NCBI GenBank assembly: GCA_937916035.1 | Contig: CALGIH010000159.1 | Location: 1 to 5,056, forward strand | DNA: 5,056 nucleotides | Direction: 5' to 3' | Source of the DNA: an uncultured Lacinutrix sp. | GTDB lineage: Bacteria > Bacteroidota > Bacteroidia > Flavobacteriales > Flavobacteriaceae | Part shown: positions 1 to 5,056 of the stretch, piece after piece | Numbering within the stretch: position 1 is the first letter of the stretch | Layout: each line of letters opens with the position of its first letter | Program-made: the position numbers and the translations under genes | Notes under the pieces: model-generated | Told to the model about the DNA's origin: nothing | What the model saw: only the letters and a program-made list of their open reading frames with translations | Databases searched by the model: none

Positions 1-1
1 T

Positions 2-541
2 ATAGATACTTGTAAAGAATTTAAAATAGACTTAATTGTTATGGGATCTCATGGCGTTAGTGGTTTTAAGGAGATGTTTATAGGCTCCAATACTGAAAAA
101 GTGGTTAGAACAAGTGACATACCTGTTTTGGTTATCAAAAATTATCATAAAAAATTTAGAGTTAAAAATTTTATTTACGCTTCTGATTTTTCCAACGAAA
201 ACAAAAAACCTTTTAAAATGGCCATAGAATTTGCAAAGCTCAATAATGCTGCACTTCATTTATTAATGATTAATACTCCAAATAAATTTCTAACAACAGA
301 TGAAGCAGATTCAAAAATGCAAGAATTTATGAAAGGTTCTCGCTTTAAAAATTATACAATTAACATTTACAACGATTACACAATTGAAAAAGGCGTCTTA
401 AACTTTGCTCACCATATAGATGCTGGTTTAATAGGAATGAGTACGCATGGAAGGAAAGGCATTGCTCATTTTTTTAATGGAAGTATTAGCGAAGATTTAG
501 TAAACCATGCTAAACGACCAGTAATAACTTTTAAAATTTAA
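2..541 (+). CDS. Universal stress protein (UspA family), tandem two-domain, 5' end missing
   Basis: This is the C-terminal 179 residues of a UspA-family protein. The reading frame is open back to the window's left edge, and the 13 codons before the first visible ATG (41) read as Usp sequence (ending DLIV before MGSHG), so that ATG is internal and the true start lies upstream. The first visible part is the end of Usp domain 1, with the ATP-binding signature G-x2-G-x9-G-S intact (GSHG from codon 44 to GSN), followed by VVRTSDIPVLVIK. A complete second domain begins near FRVKNFIYASDF (about base 158). It ends with STHG...NGS, where Ser replaces the first Gly of the signature. Flavobacterial tandem Usps are typically about 270-280 residues, so roughly 100 residues are missing. 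These are cytoplasmic nucleotide-binding stress proteins, but the specific role is unknown. The gene ends in TAA, 19 bp before a terminator hairpin. Confidence 0.93.
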   Translation: MDTCKEFKIDLIVMGSHGVSGFKEMFIGSNTEKVVRTSDIPVLVIKNYHKKFRVKNFIYASDFSNENKKPFKMAIEFAKLNNAALHLLMINTPNKFLTTDEADSKMQEFMKGSRFKNYTINIYNDYTIEKGVLNFAHHIDAGLIGMSTHGRKGIAHFFNGSISEDLVNHAKRPVITFKI

Positions 542-560
542 ACTGGAAAATAAAGTAAAC

Positions 561-593
561 AAAAAAGTCTTCCGCAATCGGAAGACTTTTTTT
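561..593. terminator. Bidirectional Rho-independent terminator
   Basis: An 8-bp perfect stem (GTCTTCCG at 567-574, CGGAAGAC at 579-586) encloses the 4-base loop CAAT. It is flanked by A6 on the left (561-566) and T7 on the right (587-593), so the stem can extend to 14 bp. Read on the + strand, it ends in a T tract and can terminate the stress-protein gene. Read on the - strand, the A tract becomes a T tract and can terminate the tRNA-Gln transcript. One element thus appears to serve two convergent transcripts. Confidence 0.9.
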
Positions 594-594
594 G

Positions 595-667
595 TTGGCC
601 CACTAGGGCTCGAACCTAGACTCTTCTATACCAAAAACAGACGTGTTGCCAGTTACACCATGGGCCA
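595..667 (-). tRNA. tRNA-Gln (anticodon UUG)
   Basis: The reverse complement folds into a complete cloverleaf of 73 nt including the discriminator base. The acceptor stem is TGGCCCA/TGGGCCA, seven pairs with the U1-A72 pair typical of bacterial tRNA-Gln. The D stem is GTGT/ACAC with an 8-base loop carrying A14, G18, G19 and A21. The anticodon stem TCTGT/ATAGA contains one G-U pair, and its loop TTTTGGT has anticodon TTG (bases 632-634 on the + strand read CAA). The variable loop has 5 bases, with T48 able to pair with A15. The T stem is CTAGG/CCTAG with loop TTCGAGC. The discriminator is A. The next bases are CAA, so the CCA tail is not encoded and must be added enzymatically. The gene decodes CAA glutamine codons, and CAG by wobble. 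No second tRNA follows; the terminator begins almost at once. Confidence 0.96.
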
Positions 668-683
668 ATCTCTAAAGAGGATG

Positions 684-714
684 CAAATTTAAAACAAAGT
701 TTCATTTGCACAAA
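684..714 (-). promoter_or_regulatory. Bacteroidota-type promoter of tRNA-Gln
   Basis: On the - strand, TTTG (complement of 711-714) is followed after exactly 19 bp by TAAATTTG (complement of 684-691). This matches the known Bacteroidota primary sigma-factor promoter, TTTG about 17-23 bp before TAnnTTTG, at every specified base. The -7 element lies 16 bp upstream of the tRNA 5' end (667), which leaves room for a transcript start with a leader of about 10 nt. Transcription start is inferred, not seen. Confidence 0.75.
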
Positions 715-749
715 CATTTTTAAAGAAAAATAAAAAGAAAGCCTTAACG

Positions 750-782
750 TTTACTTAAAATTGTTCTTGCGTTCTATATTTA
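750..782 (+). promoter_or_regulatory. Possible weak promoter for the DUF2723-deacetylase operon
   Basis: The best candidate upstream of the ATG at 817 is TATATTTA (775-782). It matches TAnnTTTG at all specified bases but the last, and is preceded at 21 bp by TTTA (750-753), an imperfect match to TTTG. It would give a leader of about 25-30 nt. The region is AT-rich, so a match of this quality is only suggestive. The 149-bp spacer from 668 to 816 must hold the operon promoter unless transcription comes through from the usp side past the terminator, which is unlikely. Confidence 0.3.
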
Positions 783-816
783 TTCTTAAATTCGCCAGCA
801 GTAACAACTCATCATT

Positions 817-3800
817 ATGACACAATTAAACTTTAAAAAGTGGAATACTATTTTAGGATGGTTAGCTTTTTTAGTCGCTCTAATAACATATACCTTAACT
901 GTTGAACCAACGGTTAGTTTTTGGGATGCAGGAGAATACATTTTAACCTCATCAAAATTACAAGTTGGGCATCCTCCTGGAGCTCCTTTGTTTCAAATGC
1001 TTGGCGCTTTTTTCTCAGTATTTTCTACAGACCCTTCACAAATAGGTTGGTTAATGAATATGATGAGTGCGGTTTCAAGTGCTTTTACAATTCTATTTAT
1101 GTTTTGGTCCATCTCAATTTTATTGCGAAATATCGTTGGGTCTTCTGAAACTTTAACAACATCTAAAGGACAAGCTATTTTAGGAAGTGCCTTAGTTGGA
1201 AGTTTAGCATTTGCCTTTACAGATTCATTTTGGTTTAACGCTGTTGAAACTGAAGTTTATGCTATGGCAACGCTTATCATGGCAATTATGTTTTATTTAG
1301 GACTACGCTGGGAACAAGATATGCACAAACCTCGTGGTAATAAATGGCTTATATTAATTGCTTTTGTTACTGGATTATCTTTTGGAGTACACTTTATGGG
1401 ATTATTGACTATTCCAGCAATTGGATTAATATATTTCTTTAAAAATTATAAAACAGTAACGGTCAAGAATTTCATTATTGCCAATGTCGCTGTGGTTGCT
1501 ATTTTACTATTTATTTTTAAATTATTAGCTCCAAACATTCTACGCTATTTTAGTACTCTGGAGATTTTCTTTGTAAACTCTATTGGGTTACCATTCAATT
1601 CTGGTTCTGTGATAGCTGGCATTATTTTGATTGCTGCTTTTTACTTCGGAATCAAATACACTAATGACAAAGGTTTAAAGCATCTCAACACAGGAATTTT
1701 ATGTTTGGGTTTCGTTATTATTGGGTTTTCAACTTGGTTAATGCTTCCAATTCGCGCCAATGTTAATGTCGTTATCAATGAGAATAAACCTTCAAGCGCT
1801 CGAGAATTACTGGCTTATTACAATTTAGAGCAGTATCCGAAAACGCATCTGTTTTACGGCCCTCAGTTTACAGATATGTATTCTGGTTTGGATGAAAACA
1901 ATCCTTATGTTGATGATAAACCGAAATATGAGCGTGATTTTGAAAAAGGAGAATATGTTATTGTAAATGACTATAAAAATAACAATCAGAATTACAACTC
2001 AAAACATGCCTCAATACTCCCAAGAATGTGGAGTTCTGAGCATGCCGAAAATTATATGATTTATACAGGTTATTTAGATTTTAAACTAAAACCTGAATTT
2101 CAAATGCAAAATGAGTTGCGTGGTATTATGGCTGAAACAAAGAGCAAGGTAGCTCAAGGCTTAATGGATTACGAGGATTATCATAGTTTCTTACGTCAAT
2201 TCGGGCAATACATTGATATTCAAAAACCAACTTTAGGCTCCAATTTTGCTTACCTTTTAGAGTATCAGTTAGGCTATATGTATTGGCGTTATTTTATGTG
2301 GAATTTCACAGGAAGACAAGACGATATTCAAGGAAAATATGACTCACATGGAAATTGGATAAGTGGCATAAAACCCATTGACGAATGGCTTTTAGGACTT
2401 TCTCAAGATAATTTGCCAAGTGATGTATTAGATAATAAAGCAAGAAACACTTATTACTTTTTGCCTTTAATTTTAGGATTAATTGGTTTGTTTTTCCTTT
2501 ATAATAAGGATAAAAAAATATTCTGGACTTTGCTAGTGTTTTTCCTGTTTACAGGATTAGCCATTCAAGTCTATACAAACGTTAGGCCTTTTGAACCTAG
2601 AGAACGTGACTATTCATTGGTAGGATCCTTTTATGTGTTTGCTATTTGGATTGGCTTTGGTGCTTACGCACTATTTAATGCCTTACAAAAATTCAGCAAG
2701 CATCAACTTCTAGCTCCTGCAATAGCAGTAGTTTGTTTGGCATTAGTTCCTGGTGTTTTAGCAGTAAACAACTGGGATGATCATGATCGTTCTGGCAGAG
2801 AAACTGCTCATGCAATGGCCATAAAATATTTAGAATCCTGTGATCCGAATGCCATATTATTTACCATTGGCGACAACGATTCTTTCCCGCTTTGGTATGC
2901 GCAAGAAATTGAAGGTATTCGTAAGGATGTTCGTGTGGTCAATACCAGTTTATTTCAAACCGATTGGTACATTGATCAGATGAAACGAAAAGCTTACGAA
3001 AGTGATCCTATTCCATCATCATTATCACATGATAAATATAAATTTGGAACTAGAGATTATATCATTAAAGACACCATTACAAGTGACACTATTCCTATAA
3101 AGGAATTCATGAATTTCATTACAAGCGATGATCCAAGAACTAAGTACAGACATGTGCTTCAGCAAGGTGGATATGATCTTAGTAGAATACGTTCTCAAGA
3201 ATTAAACGCCAACTATTTGCCAACAGAGAATGTTAGAATTCCTGTTGATAAGGATGTTGTGCTAAAGAATGGTATCGTTTCTGAAAAGGATGCAGACAAA
3301 ATTGTGCCTTATATTGATATCGTAATCAAAGGAAATGCTTTAACAAAAAACCGATTATTAATGCTAGATATTGTGGCTAACAACAATTGGGAGCGACCAA
3401 TATATTTTACTGGAGGAGCCTTTGGTGATGATGATTATATCTGGATGAAAGATTACTTACAACTTGATGGCTTGTGCTATAAATTAGTGCCAATAAGAAC
3501 TCATGTTGATCGTGCAAACCCGTTTGATATGGGTCGTGTTGATCCAGAAAAAATGTACGATTTAGTTAGCAAATGGCAATGGGGAAATAGTGGTAGCGAA
3601 GATATTTACCACGATGTTGAAACCAGAAAAAACGGCATTACTTATAGAGGTAATTTAGCTCGACTAATTGAAGCTTTGATAAATAACGATGAACCTAAAA
3701 AAGCCGAAGAAATTGCCGATTTAGCAATGGAAAAAATGCCTGTTGATGTCTTTGGTTACTACACCTTACTTGAGCCTTATATAAGCGCTTATTATCAAGT

Positions 3801-4131
3801 AGATTCTAAAGACAAAGCACGTAAGCTATTTAAAGATGTTTCTGAAAAATATCAAGAAAACTTAGGATATTATAGCACATTGTCACTTGGAAATCAGCGA
3901 CGCATGTTTGAAGAAATTTATACTGATATTGAGCGATACAGAGGCTTGGTTGATGTGATTATTGTAAATGATACTGACGAAGAATTTATTAAAACTGAAA
4001 TGGAAGTTTTCAATAATACGTTGCGATTATTTAGTCAATTAATTGGTGACGATTCTTATGAAGAACCTGTACGTACAGATATTGATATTCCTACAGATTC
4101 AAATGTTATTGGTATAGATAGTAGTAATTAA
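817..4131 (+). CDS. DUF2723 (TMEM260-like) membrane protein, predicted protein O-glycosyltransferase
   Basis: This 1104-residue integral membrane protein belongs to the DUF2723 family (PF11028), whose human member TMEM260 is a protein O-mannosyltransferase. The DUF2723 region is at the N terminus: a hydrophobic segment at 12-28, then the conserved loop with D37 and E40 (FWDAGEY) and HPPGAPLF at 52-59. Such acidic pairs in the first outward-facing loop are typical of GT-C enzymes using lipid-phosphate sugars. Further hydrophobic segments lie near 80-103, 119-136, 146-163, 176-207, 219-236, 262-278 and 292-312. A soluble stretch (about 313-546) contains EQY and LFYGPQF. Four more segments follow at 547-562, 567-585, 602-622 and 630-650. 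The tail (651-1104) carries GDNDSFPLWY (685-694), and 943-975 resembles a TPR-like helical repeat. The ATG has no Shine-Dalgarno, usual for this phylum; the hydrophobic helix close behind it supports this start. The family assignment is firm. The sugar donor and acceptor proteins are unknown. Confidence 0.9.
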   Translation: MTQLNFKKWNTILGWLAFLVALITYTLTVEPTVSFWDAGEYILTSSKLQVGHPPGAPLFQMLGAFFSVFSTDPSQIGWLMNMMSAVSSAFTILFMFWSISILLRNIVGSSETLTTSKGQAILGSALVGSLAFAFTDSFWFNAVETEVYAMATLIMAIMFYLGLRWEQDMHKPRGNKWLILIAFVTGLSFGVHFMGLLTIPAIGLIYFFKNYKTVTVKNFIIANVAVVAILLFIFKLLAPNILRYFSTLEIFFVNSIGLPFNSGSVIAGIILIAAFYFGIKYTNDKGLKHLNTGILCLGFVIIGFSTWLMLPIRANVNVVINENKPSSARELLAYYNLEQYPKTHLFYGPQFTDMYSGLDENNPYVDDKPKYERDFEKGEYVIVNDYKNNNQNYNSKHASILPRMWSSEHAENYMIYTGYLDFKLKPEFQMQNELRGIMAETKSKVAQGLMDYEDYHSFLRQFGQYIDIQKPTLGSNFAYLLEYQLGYMYWRYFMWNFTGRQDDIQGKYDSHGNWISGIKPIDEWLLGLSQDNLPSDVLDNKARNTYYFLPLILGLIGLFFLYNKDKKIFWTLLVFFLFTGLAIQVYTNVRPFEPRERDYSLVGSFYVFAIWIGFGAYALFNALQKFSKHQLLAPAIAVVCLALVPGVLAVNNWDDHDRSGRETAHAMAIKYLESCDPNAILFTIGDNDSFPLWYAQEIEGIRKDVRVVNTSLFQTDWYIDQMKRKAYESDPIPSSLSHDKYKFGTRDYIIKDTITSDTIPIKEFMNFITSDDPRTKYRHVLQQGGYDLSRIRSQELNANYLPTENVRIPVDKDVVLKNGIVSEKDADKIVPYIDIVIKGNALTKNRLLMLDIVANNNWERPIYFTGGAFGDDDYIWMKDYLQLDGLCYKLVPIRTHVDRANPFDMGRVDPEKMYDLVSKWQWGNSGSEDIYHDVETRKNGITYRGNLARLIEALINNDEPKKAEEIADLAMEKMPVDVFGYYTLLEPYISAYYQVDSKDKARKLFKDVSEKYQENLGYYSTLSLGNQRRMFEEIYTDIERYRGLVDVIIVNDTDEEFIKTEMEVFNNTLRLFSQLIGDDSYEEPVRTDIDIPTDSNVIGIDSSN

Positions 4132-4136
4132 AAGCC

Positions 4137-4760
4137 ATGAATCTAACTCCTGTTAAGATTCCTAAACTAGTTAAAGCAATGTTTCCAAGTTTTGTTTGGA
4201 ACATTGATATTGATGAAAAAACACTATATCTAACTTTTGATGATGGTCCTACGCCTGAAATAACAGATTGGGTTTTGAATTGTTTAAATGATTATAATGC
4301 CAAGGCTACTTTTTTTTGCATTGGTAAAAATATTGAAAAACATCCAGAAATTTTTCAACGTATAATTGATAATAGTCATGCCATTGGAAATCACACGTTT
4401 AATCATTTGGAAGGTTGGAAAACGAAATCAACAGATTACATTAAGGATGTTGAAAAAGCTTCGAAATACATCAGCAGCAAACTATTTAGACCACCTTATG
4501 GCCGAATAAAACCTAAACAAGCTAAGTTACTTATTAATGCTAATTTCAAAATAGTGATGTGGAGCGTTCTATCTTTAGATTGGGATATAACTGTATCTGA
4601 AAATCAATGTTATAACAATGTCGTTGAAAAATCAGAGCCAGGCTCAATAATTGTGTTTCATGATAGTGAGAAAGCATCACTAAATATGATGTATTCACTA
4701 CCAAAAGTACTTGATTACTTTTCTAAAAAAGGATATAATTTTAAGCGTATTCCTGAATAA
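4137..4760 (+). CDS. Polysaccharide deacetylase family protein (NodB/CE4 domain)
   Basis: This is a 207-residue protein consisting almost entirely of one NodB homology domain, the metal-dependent carbohydrate esterase family 4 fold that removes N- or O-acetyl groups from sugars. All main motifs are visible. TFDDGP (33-38) has the catalytic base D35 and metal ligand D36. H86 and H90 (NHTFNH) complete the metal triad. RPPYGR (118-123) is motif 3, W142 with DWD (148-150) occupies the motif 4 position, and VFHDS (173-177) holds the catalytic His175. No signal peptide or membrane helix is evident, so it is predicted to be cytoplasmic or loosely membrane-associated. Its ATG follows the DUF2723 stop by 5 bp with no intervening terminator, so the two are probably co-transcribed and may act on the same glycan pathway. 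The substrate is unknown. The last 20 bp overlap the convergent thioredoxin-like gene. Confidence 0.92.
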   Translation: MNLTPVKIPKLVKAMFPSFVWNIDIDEKTLYLTFDDGPTPEITDWVLNCLNDYNAKATFFCIGKNIEKHPEIFQRIIDNSHAIGNHTFNHLEGWKTKSTDYIKDVEKASKYISSKLFRPPYGRIKPKQAKLLINANFKIVMWSVLSLDWDITVSENQCYNNVVEKSEPGSIIVFHDSEKASLNMMYSLPKVLDYFSKKGYNFKRIPE

Positions 4761-5037
4761 GACCAATAAGTGTATTGGCATCTTGCTCACCACTTTGGCG
4801 CCATTTCATTTCGCCATTCTTATAAATAATTAACGTTGGTAAGCCTTTAATGCGAAGTGCTTCAGCCAAATCTTTGTTTTTATCTACGTCAATTTTAATA
4901 ACTTTTGCTTTATCGCCTAGAGCTGCAGCAACGTCACGTAATACTGCATGCATAGCAGCAGATTCGTCGTTCCAGTCTGTAAAAAAGTCCAATAACACTG
5001 GAATCTCTACATCAATAAGTTCCCCAAATTTTGACAT
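4741..5037 (-). CDS. Thioredoxin-fold protein lacking the CxxC active site
   Basis: This 98-residue protein has the thioredoxin layout: strand VLLDFF (14-19), then the active-site helix, VIKIDVDKN (46-54), and the conserved cis-proline region GLPT (65-68, Pro67), followed by LIIYKNGE (69-76). Where thioredoxins have WCGPC, it reads WNDES (22-26). Both redox cysteines are absent, and the protein contains no cysteine at all, so dithiol-disulfide exchange is not possible. It may work as a chaperone-like or binding protein, as some redox-inactive thioredoxin folds do; this is inference. The start chosen is ATG at 5037. An in-frame TTG at 5046 would add three residues, but the ATG gives MSKF, a natural start just before the first strand. 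No signal peptide is seen. The promoter lies at or beyond the right edge. The 3' end overlaps the deacetylase gene by 20 bp. Confidence 0.88.
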   Translation of the reverse strand: MSKFGELIDVEIPVLLDFFTDWNDESAAMHAVLRDVAAALGDKAKVIKIDVDKNKDLAEALRIKGLPTLIIYKNGEMKWRQSGEQDANTLIGLIQEYA

Positions 5038-5056
5038 AATCTTCAATTTAAAGTCA

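Noticed and set aside
32..259. 75-codon open frame on the - strand opposite the usp gene.
   Set aside because: It lies fully antisense to strongly conserved Usp sequence and its translation is low-complexity Phe/Lys/Asn-rich with no recognisable domain.
921..1148. 75-codon open frame on the + strand inside the DUF2723 gene.
   Set aside because: It is an out-of-frame shadow of the conserved N-terminal membrane region and resembles no known protein.
2777..2790. Palindromic GATCATGATC, a possible methylation or regulatory site.
   Set aside because: It encodes the conserved-looking WDDHDR residues and is a single short palindrome with no regulatory context.
4067..4078. Perfect 12-bp palindrome CTGTACGTACAG near the 3' end of the DUF2723 gene, a possible operator for the deacetylase.
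   Set aside because: About one perfect 12-bp palindrome is expected by chance in 5 kb, it lies inside ordinary coding sequence, and no second copy or promoter sits next to it.
4763..4778. Hairpin CCAATA-AGTG-TATTGG just after the deacetylase stop, a possible terminator.
   Set aside because: The stem is only 6 bp and AT-rich, no T tract follows on the + strand, and it lies within the thioredoxin-like coding sequence.
5038..5046. TTG start at 5046 for the thioredoxin-like gene, adding three residues.
   Set aside because: An ATG lies three codons downstream at 5037 and gives a normal thioredoxin N terminus; nothing supports the rarer start codon.

Overview
The window looks like an ordinary stretch of chromosome from an AT-rich member of the Bacteroidota, most likely class Flavobacteriia. 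Four things point there: low GC with A/T-ending codons; start codons without Shine-Dalgarno sequences; a promoter of the Bacteroidota type (TTTG, 19 bp, then TAnnTTTG) in front of a tRNA; and the protein families present (a two-domain UspA protein, a very long DUF2723 membrane protein, a short NodB-type deacetylase). The genus cannot be read from the sequence.

Layout from left to right: (1) the 3' part of a tandem universal stress protein gene on the + strand, cut by the left edge of the window; (2) a strong hairpin with A and T tracts on both sides, which can terminate both this gene and the tRNA facing it; (3) a tRNA-Gln(UUG) gene on the - strand with its own promoter; (4) a 149-bp divergent spacer holding that promoter and the presumed promoter of the next gene; (5) a 1104-residue DUF2723 (TMEM260-like) integral membrane protein, a predicted GT-C-type protein O-glycosyltransferase; (6) 5 bp later, in the same direction, a 207-residue NodB/CE4 polysaccharide deacetylase; (7) a short thioredoxin-fold protein on the - strand whose 3' end overlaps the deacetylase gene by 20 bp and which has no cysteines at all.

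The functional core is the probable two-gene operon of DUF2723 protein and deacetylase. It suggests a cell-envelope glycan role: one protein handles a lipid-linked sugar at the membrane and the other may remove acyl groups from a sugar. That link is inferred from spacing and family, not shown. The stress protein, tRNA and thioredoxin-like protein appear to be unrelated neighbours. There are no mobile elements, CRISPR arrays or phage genes, and no clearly new system is visible. The best leads are the DUF2723-deacetylase pairing and the cysteine-free thioredoxin homologue.
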